Below, one piece after another: positions 17,640 to 29,514 of a stretch of 64,000 nucleotides of DNA. A program made the translations under genes and the position numbers. Numbering within the stretch: the first letter of the stretch is position 1; every line of letters begins with the position of its first letter. The stretch covers positions 50,902,987 to 50,966,986 of the forward strand of contig OZ023213.1 in assembly GCA_963995525.1 (NCBI GenBank), given 5' to 3'. Source of the stretch: Escarpia spicata. Its lineage: Eukaryota; Annelida; Polychaeta; Sabellida; Siboglinidae. The notes beneath the pieces were generated by a model. The model searched no databases. It was not told the DNA's origin and worked only from the letters and a program-made list of their open reading frames with translations.

Positions 17640-18880
17640 CACTTTAATGTGTTTTCAAGACATCACTAAGTGGGTAGATGAGGGATCACCAGTAGATATC
17701 GTCTACTTAGATTTTCAAAAAGCTTTCGACAAAGTACCACATCAAAGATTACTGCTTAAACTGAAGGCCCATGGCATAGGAAATGGTATAATAAACTGGA
17801 TAGAACAATGGCTGATTGACAGAAGACAACGTGTAGTAGTTGATGGGGAGGCTACACACTGGAAATCGGTATTGAGTGGGGTACCACAGGGATCAGTATT
17901 AGGACCTATATTATTCTTAATATATATCAACGATTTGGATGATGAAATAACAAGCAAGGTGTTGAAATTTGCGGATGATACAAAAGTGTTTAGAAGGATT
18001 AAAAGTGATGGCGATAGACAGCATTTACAAGATGATCTTGACAGATTGATCAAATGGTCTGAAAAGTGGCAAATGCTGTTTAATTTTGGGAAATGTAAAT
18101 GCCTCCACACAGGACATGGGAACGAAGAGGTAGAATATACAATGGGGGGTACTGTACTAAGTACTACTGTAAAAGAAAAGGACTTAGGGTTAACCATTAG
18201 TGCTGATATGAAGGTTTCAGAGCAGTGCGGAATTGCAGCTTCAAAGGGAAATCAAATCCTTGGATTAATTAGGCGAAACATAACGTATAAGGAAAAAGAG
18301 CTAATAATACCGCTGTACAAAACAATAGTTAGGCCTCATTTAGAATAGTGTATTCAAGCATGGAGGCCATATCGCAGGAAGGACATAGATATGCTAGAAA
18401 GAGTGCAAAGGAGAGCAACTAAAATGATACCCAAACTGAGGGATCTTAGTTACGAAATACGCCTAAAAAAATGCGGTTTAACAACACTAGAGTCCAGGAG
18501 ATTGAGAGGAGATCAGATAGAAGTGTTTAAAATATTGAAGGGTTATGAAAACATTGATAGAAATATTTTTTTCTCAGTTAAGAAAGATAGAAGGACTAGA
18601 GGACATGAACTTACATTAGCAAAGGAGCAGAGTAGATTGGATATAAGAAAGTTTTCATTTTCACAAAGGACTCTAAATGAATGGAACAGATTACCTGCTG
18701 ATTGTGTGGGTGCTAGTAGCGTGAATATGTTTAAAAATAAAATCGACACATACCTCAGACGGGCGGGATACACATAGATAAAAGGGTCGGACTCTCGATA
18801 AGCCAAAGGGCTCCCTTGTCCACCTGCCACCTAGAGTTAATTCTCTGGGTGGCAATCTTGTTAAATCTTGTTAAATGTCT
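17640..18880 (+). mobile_element. CR1-like non-LTR retrotransposon, 5'-truncated copy A
   Basis: The reverse transcriptase C-terminal half and maturase-like tail are readable: [38 protein letters not shown] and the catalytic KFADDTKVF. An in-frame TAG at 18346-18348 replaces the tyrosine codon present in copy B; the frame then continues to TAG at 18775. The 3' end carries TCTTGTTAAA repeats (about 18855-18875), typical of CR1/L2-type tails. Two relatives are in the window (33950-38671 and 62200-62790). Confidence 0.85.
17655..18777 (+). pseudogene. CR1-like reverse transcriptase fragment
   Basis: The 5' end is missing (the endonuclease and RT fingers are absent) and one nonsense codon (18346-18348) interrupts the frame. 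The active-site FADD motif is intact, and the C-terminal RVQRRATKM and RRLRGDQIEVFKIL motifs of CR1-type ORF2 are present. It cannot be autonomous. Confidence 0.85.
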
Positions 18881-19740
18881 TAATTAGTCAGATTGAGTGG
18901 GTAGGGTTATCAGCTGTAGTTTTATACTACTATTACTGGTAATTTAGCAAAAAAGGTAGGGAGATTTGGCTTTTACTTTAACATCACAAAATCGCCAAAA
19001 TAATAGTCCTATATGACTGCAGGTACTACACGCTCTCCAGCCATAGTGGCCGTAAAGTGAGACAGAGGGGCAGAGAGGGGGGACAGTGGCGTAGTGACCC
19101 AGGGCAGGGGATGCACTCACCCCCGGGCGCCGGGTCTGGAGGGCATCGAATCAACAGTCAATATACCCACGAAACCAATATCATCATATTGAGAATCCAC
19201 CATTCTAGGCTTCAGTTGTGACATTCACTGTTTGAAGTTGACTGGCGTTCACACTGCCAGTCAGGATCCACTTGTGACCTTCTTTGGGACCATTGAAACT
19301 GTTTTTGTATATCTTTTTTGCACTGTCAACTCTGCGATTGGCTAAATTAAGGCAGGTGGCCCCCGTCACACTCAAACGGGAGTCTGAAACCCGCTGGAGT
19401 GTCGTAGTAGAGACTATCGAAGCTATTAACGAAGGTTTCGATGACATTGGTTAGGGCTACTTGGGAGGGTTCGGGGATCCGAACAAATCACCAGAAACCA
19501 GCGGGTGCGGGGCAGTTGCTTGAGAACGTCACGAGGTTCAACCTGTTTTCTGGCACGGTATCTTTGCAAAGTGTGTCAAAAATATACTGCAATCCAAGAC
19601 GCCACTGGCGACGGCTTGTGCCAAAAGAGTGGGAAGACAAATTTAGAGAAAGGTACTAAGGCAGAAAAGAATGTCCAGAGAATTAGGATGAGACGAATGT
19701 ATCTCAACACATCAAGAACTTTTGTGTGTCATGGACCAGT
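18881..19740. other. Region without recognisable gene
   Basis: Mixed-composition DNA. Short frames on both strands at 19205-19744 show no family features. It may be a decayed repeat. Confidence 0.4.
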
Positions 19741-19877
19741 GTAGGACGCTCAAAACACTACCCCGCAGAAAACACTACGGTAGTGTTTTGAGCGTACCCT
19801 CAAAACACTACGATTACGCTCAAAACACTACCCCTACGTACACGCAAAACACTACCCAATTTCAAAACACTACCGTC
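19741..19877. repeat. Array of AAAACACTAC words with an inverted copy
   Basis: About seven direct copies of CAAAACACTAC or close variants and one inverted GTAGTGTTTTGAGCG lie within 137 bp. The first direct/inverted pair (about 19746-19794) can fold into a hairpin. Confidence 0.6.
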
Positions 19878-19949
19878 AGTATATTTTACCAGCCAAATAC
19901 ACCAGTCACCTTTGGGAATCATCCTATACACTGGGGTCAAGTTCGTACT

Positions 19950-20660
19950 CTTTGGAGCCAATTAGACAACGGGAATAAATAGTTAACGTGAAATGTCATA
20001 AAACATTAATTAGGCACAATGTCATTACTATAATTAGTTACGGTTAAGATGAGGGTTAGTTATAGCTTAATCGTTTGAACAAGTAAGACGGCGGAAATAA
20101 ATGGTTAATGTCATAATGCGGCGACGGGAATAAGTAATTATTCATTACGGTTGAGGTTATTAAGTAAAATTATGGTTAGACTGAGTTATGGTGGGTTAGA
20201 GTTATATATATATAGCATAATCGTTATAAGCAATCAGACGACGGGAATAAATAGGTAGTGTGAACTGACATTATTAATTAAGTTGAGATGATTATTATTA
20301 GTTATGTTTCTGGTAAGTTATAATTGGGGGTTAGGATAATCGGTGGAACCAATCAGACGACTGGAATCAAACTTTCATGTCAAATGTCATCATTCATTAT
20401 GATTAAGGTTATTATTATTAGTTATGGTTGGAGTTATTTATGATTGGGGTTTGGGTAATAAAAATAGAACAAATCTGACGACTAGAATAAACAGTTAGTG
20501 AGAACTGTCTCCATTCATGAGGGTTAAGTTTATTATTATAATTAGCTATGCTTGGATTTAGTCATGGTTGGGGTTAGGATAACCCTTGTAACTAATCGGA
20601 CGACTGGAAAAAATAGTGTGAAATGTAATTATTCATTAGGGCTAAGATTATAAAATTATA
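19950..20660. repeat. Diverged tandem repeat, about 110-140-bp units
   Basis: About six imperfect units each contain a GACGACxGGAATAAA(T/C)A word, an AATGTCAT/CATTCATTA section and a GTTATGGTTxGGGTTA section. Non-coding minisatellite-like block. Confidence 0.6.
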
Positions 20661-20755
20661 TATCAAGTAGTCTTTTAAATAGCTAGTCATAAACCTAAAC
20701 CCTTTTAATTGAATTGAATTGTTTTCCCATATATAATATATAAATTATAATGTGT

Positions 20756-21600
20756 AATATATAAATTATATATATATATATATATAATATATATAATATA
20801 TATATATATGGCACCAAGTTTTCGCGCCGATAAATGTTTGTAGGTTTCAGTGTCAACTTTTCATTTTCACGTCATTGGATTATTTAAAAAACACAACATG
20901 TCGTACATGTGTTGATTTTCATCCGTTTGTAAATAATTACTTTTTGTTACAACTGTCATTTTTTTGTTTTCGCGCCATTGGATTATTTAAAAACAGGTCG
21001 TGCTTGTTTTGAATGTTACTTGGCACCCGTTTTGTAGCTAATTAGTTGTTGCGCCAATCAAATTTGTTGTTACAAGTGTCAACTTTTAGTTTTCGCGCCA
21101 TTTTATTATTTCAAAAAACATACAGTGGTCATTATTAAATTTGGTAGACGGGCATCAATACATTCAGGATATTTATTCTTTAAAAATGATTGTTAAATTT
21201 CAGTTATTTGTTTGACTTTTCATATTGGTAAACACCTCAACTTATTATTCCAATTAATGGCAAAGCGTCATTCTGCTATTTATTTACTGAAAAAGTAATT
21301 TTTTTTCATTAACAGAGAAACCGACCTTTTGTTTTTTGTTGCAACGCATCGCTTGCACATCGGATCATCCGACATATTTTAAGCCATATATATTGCTCAC
21401 TTTGTAACTAATAATTTGTTGTGGCTAGTGTCAACGTTTCGTGCCTTTCGATTATTTAAAAACATACTGCACATCATGCATCTGGTTAATTTGGTGACCG
21501 TTAATTTTACCTGGCGACAATTTGTAACTAGCTAGTTTTTGCACCTATCGATTTTTTTGTTACAAGTGTCACTTTTTCGTTTTCGCGCCATTCGATTTTG
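20756..21600. repeat. AT microsatellite and diverged repeats with TTTCGCGCCATT motif
   Basis: A TATATA block at about 20758-20808 is followed by about five imperfect units of roughly 110-150 bp containing GTTACAAGTGTCAACTTTT, TTTTCGCGCCATT and GATTATTTAAAAA. No coding potential. Confidence 0.55.
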
Positions 21601-22380
21601 AGAAAACTTATAAAACATCGTGCATCTAGTGAAATAGACCACGACAAATATGGGCATCCACGGGAAGTGTCAACCTTTCATTTTGATAGCATAATCTTTT
21701 ATCTGACCACTGGAAAATATCCACGGAGTTTGAAGAATGACTGCGGGAAGAATAGTAACTTTAACCGCCAGGCAAGCAATTTTGCTGTGCGTGATGGGGA
21801 GTTATACTTCAAACACAGGCTCCATCGGCTCAGTGCTGGCGCTAATTATCAGTCTGCTTTATTTGCTTTATTCGGTTTTTAATTACTTTGTGCAAATGTG
21901 TTATTTACGTTGGCTGAATAATATATAGTATATTCGTATGCAGCGTATGCAGACCAGTTATGCGTAAAGAGCCGCGTAGGGTAGACCGCTCCTTTACGCC
22001 AAATAGGGTATACAACCTCCGATTCTCAATTGCCGCCATAAATGACAGGTATAAAATCATACAGACCATCAATGCATGCTTGTGAAATGTTTTTTTGCCA
22101 CAATGCGTAGCTAATTAAAGTATCATCCGCGCATCGGATAATCCGTACTCACGTAAAAGACACATTTATGAGTCATAATAAAAGTATTCGTCGCATAGAC
22201 CGACAATAAATTTTTAGGAAGTCATTGCTACAGTAGACGTTGGATGCTGCTTAGATTTGTCGAAATTAGTTAAATATGTTGCTTTTATGGTATTTATATT
22301 TTCCTTGAATACAAAAGGAATTAATTGATAATATAATTAAAAAAAAATTTTTTCACAGCCATGCTAAATATTATTTATTT
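21601..22380. other. Region without recognisable gene
   Basis: AT-rich sequence; a 94-codon frame at 21598-21882 has no family features. Confidence 0.4.
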
Positions 22381-22383
<3 letters not shown>

Positions 22384-22425
<42 letters not shown>

Positions 22426-22560
22426 ACAGAGAACAACTACAATGAAGTAAGAACAGAGTACAACTACAATGAAGTAAGAACGGAGTACAACTACAATGAA
22501 GTAAGAACAGAGTACAACTACAATGAAGTAAGAACAGAGTACAACTACAATGAAGTAAAT
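22384..22560. repeat. (AT)n tract plus five 27-bp tandem repeats
   Basis: (AT)n at about 22384-22419 is followed by five copies of a 27-bp unit, AGAACAGAGTACAACTACAA plus TGAAGTA. Confidence 0.85.
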
Positions 22561-22639
22561 TCAATAAATACAATTCTTATGTCATTATTTTTTCCTTTGA
22601 AGAGGACACATTTCGTATAGATTTGTTTAATTATGCAAT

Positions 22640-23211
22640 TACAATCAAAGACAATAATTCTCTTACAGTTCGCGAAATCCGAGTGATATCTGATGCCAAT
22701 GACCGCCAGCACATCCTGAAAGCATACCACAAGGGGACAGGGAACACCATCGAATCCAAGTCATTGGTGCACCTGTCGGCCAAGACAAGACTTGCGCAAA
22801 TCTTGGAGAAGTACTGGTGGCCATGTGTGAAAGTAGATGTGAAAACGTACACGAACACATGCGACCGTTGCCAACGAGCAAGCAGCAGGTTCAGCAAAGC
22901 AGCACCTTCCCTGCACAGTATCTCGGTTCCACCTGAGTCGTGGAGTCAAATAGGTGTTGATCTTTGTTGTCTGCCGGAGACAACAGAAGGCTACAAGTAC
23001 ATCTCCGATGCTGTCGATTACTACACCAAGCGGGTTGAGGCTGAACCCATAAAGTCTAAATCTGCCGACAGTGTGGCAAAGTTATTGTTTGAATTGATTT
23101 TCCGCCACGGCTGAGCTGACGTCCAGATACATGACCAGGGTTGAGAATGTGTAACCGCGGTGTCGAAGCGGCTCCACGAGTTAACTGGTGCCAAACAACG
23201 CTTAACCAGTG
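22640..23211 (+). pseudogene. Integrase (HHCC zinc finger and start of rve core), KRBA2/Ginger-like, broken
   Basis: It holds H...H (AYHKGTG, SLVHLSAKTRL), YWWPCVKVDV and CDRCQRA of an integrase zinc finger, then SWSQIGVDLCCLPETTEGYK with the first catalytic Asp and a DYYTKRVEAEP strand. A TGA at 23112-23114 falls in the conserved RHG-C-ADVQ region. The frame continues (ADVQIHDQG, then a second stop, then RLHELTGAKQRLTSAF) to 23211, where another repeat interrupts it. This matches KRBA2-like transposon-derived proteins (Ginger/LTR integrase type). Confidence 0.75.
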
Positions 23212-23519
23212 CATTTCGTGTACTACTCTACTCGGTACCCCCCCCCCCTATTCCCGGTGTATCCGTGTTATGTTCATGCAGCCCTTTCTATGTGTGTACT
23301 GAATTTACGCCAACTATTGGGTAGGTTGGTATTGGGCAATCAAATTTATTAACACAGGGATTGCCACTGTGCACATATAATATATACAATAGTCACATCT
23401 TGTGCACAGCCAGGTACATCCAGATTACAGAGTGATGGACCACACATGTTATGTACGACACATTTTGTACATTTAGAATAATCATACTAGACATTTATCA
23501 AAAAACCCTTGATTGCTGT
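23212..23519. repeat. About 305-bp direct repeat, left copy
   Basis: It starts CATTTCGTG and ends CTTGATTGCTG. It is nearly identical to 24089-24391; differences are a poly-C length change and a few substitutions. It sits exactly where the integrase frame is cut. Confidence 0.8.
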
Positions 23520-24088
23520 TATATTAAATTACAGCATACCGACTATAATATGCTTACAGTATATAAAACACAAGGGAAAAAGATACCTGGTGTGCAGACT
23601 GCACACCTTTCTATAGTACTAGCTACAGTAATTCAGCTTGATATATACAAAAGTGGGGGATAAAAAAAAACCTATCATACAACATTCATGTAACATCCGT
23701 ATTTAGTTATCTTGCATTATGTATGCTAATATGGAAGTAACTAACACACGCTATACGTACAACAGATACAACGGGTGGGTGGGTGGTATTCAAAATGTTG
23801 TAGTCAAATCTGAAGTTGTCACGATGGCGAAGCGAATTGAAGTGACGAGAAACCCTGCATCGTCTCCTGCCCACAAATTTTTTCCCGCGCCCGCTGCTGG
23901 CCAATAGGATGCCGCGTAACTAACACGGGCTGAATGGGTATTTTGGGCCAGCTTATTAAGCGTTGAGGCGATTCAAAAGGGGTGTCCAGACTAGGAGGGG
24001 GAACAGGTTGTATAACCACCTAGCTTAACCGCTAGGCGCTCGCTCTGTTGTTACAAAAAAATTATTTTCATCCTGAAGGCCAAAAATT
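23520..24088. other. Unique segment between the two ~305-bp direct repeats
   Basis: No gene recognised. With its flanking direct repeats it has the shape of a small terminal-direct-repeat (TRIM-like) element. Confidence 0.4.
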
Positions 24089-24391
24089 CATTTCGTGCAC
24101 TACTCTACTCGGTACCCCCCCTATTCCCGGTGTATCCGTGTTATGTTCATGCAGCCCTTTCTCTGTTTGTACTGAATTTACGCCAACTATTGGGTAGGTT
24201 GGTATTGGGCAATCAAATTTATTAACACAGGGATTGCCACTGTGCACATATAATATATACAATAGTCACATCTTGTGCACATCCATGTACATCCAGATTA
24301 CAGAGTGATGGACCACACATGTTATGTACGACACATTTTGTACATTTAGAATAATCATACTAGACATTTACCAAAAACCCTTAATTGCTGT
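24089..24391. repeat. About 305-bp direct repeat, right copy
   Basis: Copy of 23212-23519 in the same orientation, ending TTAATTGCTG. The KRBA2-like coding text resumes immediately after it. Confidence 0.8.
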
Positions 24392-24394
24392 CGA

Positions 24395-25330
24395 GACGCG
24401 AGTGAACATGACATTGTAGAAAGTCCTGAGGATGACATTGTTCAAGATGAAATCACGGAACGTGTAGCAATTATGAAAAAATGCGGAAAGACATATCACA
24501 TTGTGTAGTGACTAACATAATAAAAGAGAGAGATCTCATGAGTGAAGATGGTATCATTCTGAAACAGGAAGCTCACGGTGTCAACCTGAAACGTTACTGT
24601 AAGCGACAGTATCTTGACTCGGTCACACCTACGGTACCAAAGGAGTCGCATGACACCATGCTTACAGATTCACCAGCCGTGGTACCATCAGCTATCTACC
24701 CGTCTGCCGACATTCCGCCAAACTTTGACATGTCCGCCGACTTTCCGCCAAACTTTGAACCGCCTGCCGACACGCCGCCAAACTTCGACCCGCCCGCCGA
24801 CATGCCGCCAAACTTCGACCCGCCCGCCGACATGCCGCCAAACTTTGACCCGCCTGCCGACATGCCGCCGACATGCCGCCGAACTTCGACCCGCCAGCCG
24901 AGAAACCTAACACAGAGATGCCTGATATAGTGCTGACAAAGATCACACCAACACAGCAGTTTACGTTCGTGCCAACTACATCAGGCTGGCGAAGTTACCA
25001 AGCTGGACGCCTGAACCTCCCGTTACCTAAAAAGATGAAATCTAGACAGCAGGTCGCTAATGTAACCGAGCCGAAGCTGACGGAGGCCATCACAGGTGAT
25101 GGCAACTGTTTTTTTCGAGACATGAATCTCGAATTGACCGGCACACAAGCGAACTAGAAGATGTTGCGGGACCTGGTAGTAGCATTTCTCTGCGAACCAA
25201 CACATTGTCAAATGTTTAACAGCTGCAATGGCGCAAACATTAATTAGTATGTTTCAACCAGCGGGATGGACAACAATGGAACATGGGCAACTGAGGTAGA
25301 GGTTGTGGCTATGACTACTCTACTACAAAC
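24395..25330 (+). pseudogene. KRBA2-like C-terminal region with PPNFD repeats and OTU-like domain
   Basis: After the second direct repeat, text such as VESPEDDIVQDEITERVAIM and RKDISHCVVTNIIKERDLMS continues. It is followed by a 10-residue PPNFDPPADM repeat expanded about five times (about 24705-24890). Then comes an OTU-type cysteine protease start (ITGDGNCFFRDMNLELTGT, with the DGNCFF nucleophile motif) and, after a TAG at 25155-25157, matching downstream text. Frames shift around the repeats. Likely the 3' part of the same transposon-derived gene as 22640-23211. Confidence 0.65.
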
Positions 25331-25457
25331 AACAATGTTTGTTTAAACAGATCCCAGTACCATAAAGACGTGGCTTCCGTATAAACCCCTTTGTTATGTA
25401 CCGGGCGTGCTGAAATGAAAACAAACTGTATATATCTAATGCAACAACTCTTTCAAA

Positions 25458-25469
25458 ATGAGCAGCATG

Positions 25470-25553
<84 letters not shown>

Positions 25554-25565
25554 CATGCTGCTCAT
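25458..25565. repeat. (AT)n inside an 18-bp perfect inverted repeat
   Basis: The left arm ATGAGCAGCATGCAAATA (25458-25475) and its exact complement (25548-25565) flank about 72 bp of pure AT. A long hairpin/cruciform is possible. Confidence 0.85.
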
Positions 25566-25980
25566 ATATGTATATATACCAGACCCCAGGATCCCCACTC
25601 CCGGACTAATTTCGGAAAAAATCTATGAACCACCCGAAGTGGCCCGCTAGATCGCACACAAAATGTAAGCCCAAAACTAACGGGGATATGGGACCACGGA
25701 CAAACACACAGACAGAAAGAGAACCGTATTGTTTTAGAAGTGCCGTAGCAATTGATACTATCTGTCTGATGTCAACAGCCCGACGAGATAACACATTTTC
25801 GTTTTTATTTGTTACATAACCCTTACCTACATACCTCCCCGTCCCATGTAAAGCTTCGTAGCGCTTGCCCGGATACCCCCGGCCCCTAACACAAAAAAGT
25901 GAAGCTCCTGTGCCTGATTGACCACTTCTGATAGGAGCGCAATATCATCAGCAAATTCTTCTAGTATTAAGAACAATGTG
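25566..25980. other. Region without recognisable gene
   Basis: Nothing supported on either strand. Confidence 0.4.
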
Positions 25981-25984
25981 TGAA

Positions 25985-26760
25985 TCGTCATCATCATCAT
26001 TGTGCAGCCATGGTTTCCCGTTGTTGGGCGAAGGCCTCAGCATGTCGTTTCCAAATCTGCCTGTCTTGCGCTGTCTTCTCCCAGATGGTGCCTTTCCAGT
26101 ACTCGTCTAGTTCATCTCTCCGCCATCTCACCGGTCTTCCTGTAGATCGTTTCCCTTCGTAAGGTCTCCACGTAGTGATTGATACGTGATGTCTATCGGT
26201 TATCTCGTGGCCTACTAGTGTGTCCTGCCTAGGTCCACTTTTCTCTTATGGTTTGTTCTATCACGTGTATGAGCTTTGTCTTATCTTAACCAGGTGTTTG
26301 TTTTTTTGTCTCCCGATATGTGATGTTTAACATACTTCTTTCCTACTTTGTTTGAGCGGCTGCTAGCTTGTTCTTTGCTTGTTTGGTGAGGGTCCATGTT
26401 TCCGCGCCGTATATCATCGCTGGAAGTACGCATGAGTTGTAGACTTGTCTCTTCAAGCAGGTTCCAAAGTTACCCTTGAAAATATCGCGGTGTTTGGCGA
26501 ATGCTGTCCAGCCGGTCGTGATTCTTATTTGAATCTCGTTGTCCTGGTTTTTGTCTCCGGTGCTGCATCGCTGTCCCAGTTAGACGTAGCTTTCAACGTT
26601 CTATATCTGTGTAGTGTTGATTTATATATTGGTGTGCCGTTTTATAGCATCACTTTTGTCTTCGAAATATTCATCTTCAGACCTTGTTTTTAATTTTCAT
26701 GAGCTAGTTCTTGCAGCATTTTTTCTTGCGTGAACTGTGAATAAATGTTAATAACAAGGA
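25985..26760 (-). mobile_element. RTE-like LINE, 3' end fragment
   Basis: The minus strand reads VYNSCVLPAMIYGAETWTLT, then a stop, ERSMLNITYRE and, after gaps, RPVRWRRDELDEYWKG...QDRQIWKRHAEAF, the C-terminal end of RTE-clade ORFs. The 3' tail is (TGATGA)n at about 25985-26000, as is usual for RTE elements. It contains several stops and frameshifts. Confidence 0.75.
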
Positions 26761-27010
26761 ACGGACGTCGCACCTTTAATTAAATTTGAATATGACGACA
26801 CCATCCGGGCAGTGACACGAGCGTTGTTTGCTGACGATTACACGTCACGCCGCATCATTGAGTCTCGATAAGGCAGTGCACTGCGGCAACGGCTGCGAAT
26901 TACAAAGACAGATGTTGCGACGAGGCCATAACCACTACACCGGACTCAATTACTCGCGTCCGACGCGTGTGGTCAGTAAACCCCCCACGCGACGTTGTCC
27001 GGCTGTGTGT
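26735..27010. repeat. Dispersed repeat copy 1 (possible tRNA-derived SINE)
   Basis: It shares GAATAAATxTTAATAA, CACCTTTAATTAA, CATTGAGTCTCGA, CGACGAGGCCATAACCACTA and CAATTACTCGCGTCCGACGC with 32293-32490. On the minus strand the core resembles a Pol III A box (GTGTAGTGGTTATGGCCTCG). Confidence 0.5.
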
Positions 27011-28750
27011 GCGTGACCGGTCACACGCCGCGGTCATTACGAGCGCGTCCAGCGAGACAAAGCGCGCTCGTGCGAATGACAACCCGAGGCCATTAGTTGG
27101 ACGACTTGTCGCAATTGACGTTTCCTGTCCGACAACTTCTTGAGTTTCTCTCCTTTATGCTGTCTTCTCAACGGCGTTTCGTGTGACAGCGCTGTCGTCT
27201 CGTGTGACAGCACTGTCGCAGCTGTGACACTATTCGTTTGACACCGGTTGACTCCAAACGTTTCGTTTTCATAAATGGGAGTACTGATAGCGCATTAGGT
27301 ACTCATTCGATATATATGATGGTATTATACGCAAATGCCTAGTCTTGGTGTCGTCATGGCTGCCGGCTGACGCAGCCGTGGCTTAGTGATGACAGGGAAA
27401 ACAGTGTAACTATACAGAGAGAGTCTTTGATAACAGCCAATTGTTTTTGTAGGTGATTCCGTATGGCAACCCAAACAGACGTTTGATTAAGTACTACTAC
27501 TAATAATAACTATTATTATTATTATAAACACCATATTAATATATGTTTCAATGTTAATGTTAAAACAAGTAAACTATTCACCTTAGATAAATATCAATCT
27601 GGTCAAGCAAGTTAATTAGTTTACAAAAATATTAAATATAAACCATTTAAAGCACCTCGCCCACTCCATTATTTAGCTTATGGGAAAGAAAGGGAACTAG
27701 TGGATCCCGCGGACTAGACATTGAGTATCGTAGGCTCTTCCAGCGTGACGTATTCGACAGGACGGTAAACGATCCGACACGTGTATTGATGGAGTGGTGG
27801 GTCTTATCGCAGTCGCACTGACCATGATTGAAAGGAAATAAACTCATAGAAATAAGTACCGGAAAATGTGTCACATGAAATAAAGTCACCGTAATTAATG
27901 TCACAGGAAAAAGTAACATCTTTAAATAAACCAATATTTATGCCTATAGTTCTTTCTATTTATGATAAGTTGAAATGGTAAGTATATTCGGATAGAATTT
28001 TCGTCTTAATTATGAAAATTAAATGCAAAAGCAACTCTCGGTAAATGATTTGTGTATGCATGCTTGTGTGCGTGTTTATGACATTTCATTTAGTCCCTCT
28101 TTCTTTATGAGAAAACACGCTTCTATCCAATTTTTATAATCATTCAATATTTAAAAAGTTAATATTCTACTGGAGAAACCTTTATTTCCTCTCCTCTGAA
28201 TTCCCGTGTATCCGCCGGACCATTTGACCCAATTGATCGCTAGGTGGCTCTGTGCGCATAGGCATTCATTGTGATAACGCGAGTGATCTGTTTAATTGCT
28301 GTTGTTGCAGCCAAATAACGCGTCGTAATATTTTAATAACCCGACAGCTACTAGGAGCGACAACTACCGGGAGCCCCAGGCATACAATCGGGCGGATCTA
28401 GGATTTTACAACACCCGGGATCCGCAAAATGTTGTTCTCCTCCTGATTCCCTGTCGTCAGGGGTGAGGCTGGTCTCGATTCTGTTCCTCGATTTCAGTTA
28501 TCTTTCTTTTTCTTTTCTTTTTTCTCACTGATCTTGCACTGCTCTCTCCATCAACTGTCTGCATCCCCTCTAGCTTTTGCTCTCAATCTCCATTCTCCCA
28601 ATCCTTCCACGCCTCTCTTTATGCAGTCCTCCCATCGCAGTCTTTGTGTTCATCGCCACCTTCTCCATCTCTCTGGGCATCTGCTTTCTTTGTCAGCCCA
28701 CTTCAGTCAACTCCTCACCAGCTTCTTCTTAAGGATTTCTTTTACTCCGC
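27011..28750. other. Region without recognisable gene
   Basis: AT-rich DNA; short CTGTCGTCTCGTGTGACAGC repeats at about 27180-27220. No coding region supported. Confidence 0.4.
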
Positions 28751-28754
28751 TCCT

Positions 28755-29272
28755 ACCAAGTCGCGGACGCGTGGATGGAGGTGGAGCGCCTCGACCATGC
28801 AGTCATGTCGGCCGGAGCCGTCGGCTATAGCGGCCACGTCCTCGTGTTAGGCGGTACGACTAAGCAGCGACACGCCGTCGACTGCGTCCAGTGCTTCGAC
28901 CCAATCACTCGCCAGTGCTCGGCCCTGGCCACCCTGTCCCGGCCGCTCGGTCTGTGTCGGGCCGTTCTGTGTGACAACCACGTGATTGTGCTCGAGATAC
29001 GAGACACGTTTGTCTACGACATCGGCGAGAACAGTTAGTCGGCGCGCAATCAACATCGCATGGGCGTCGACCAGTTCGCGTGTGCCGTCGACGCCGTCGA
29101 TGTCTACGTGATCGGCGGGCGAGGGGTGGACGGTCGCTACAGCGCCGACGTCCTCCGAGTGTCGGCACAGAGCGTTATCGCGGGCACGGCCGAGACGTGG
29201 CACAGCATCGGGCAACTCTCCCGGTGCATTATGGTGTTTGCCACCGAGGCCATTACCATGTCGAGACGTTAG
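28755..29272 (+). pseudogene. Kelch-repeat protein remnant (KLHL-like beta-propeller)
   Basis: One frame reads VADAWMEVERLDHAVMSAGA, then HVLVLGGTTKQRHAVDCVQC, FDPITRQCSALATL, an in-frame TAG at 29036-29038, and QFACAVDAVDVYVIGGRG...ETWHSIGQLSRC. The recurring hydrophobic-GG and W/F spacing marks at least two kelch blades of a KLHL/BTB-kelch protein. No BTB or BACK domain is present. GC content is far higher than the surroundings, suggesting a retrocopy or an isolated exon. Probably non-functional. Confidence 0.65.
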
Positions 29273-29514
29273 AGGGAGCCAGTCAGTTCCTCTGCACGGA
29301 ATTAGCAGGCATGATAATTTGTAACAGGAAATATTCTGTGTTGAACGTGGGAAAATGGGACATTATTGGACTTCAAAGGGTATTGCAGTTAGTACCTTCC
29401 AAATTGCGAAAATTCATTCAGGCATGTTAAATACAATTTGGCGGGCACTATACCTTCAACATAATTAGTATAGTCTTATGAACATTATATTAATTAATAA
29501 TTGAAAAACTAGGA

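Noticed and set aside
27693..27710. GAACTAGTGGATCCC, identical to part of a common cloning-vector polylinker
   Set aside because: Only about 15 bases match and flanking bases do not follow the polylinker; in the middle of ordinary AT-rich sequence it is most likely coincidence, though a vector screen would settle it.
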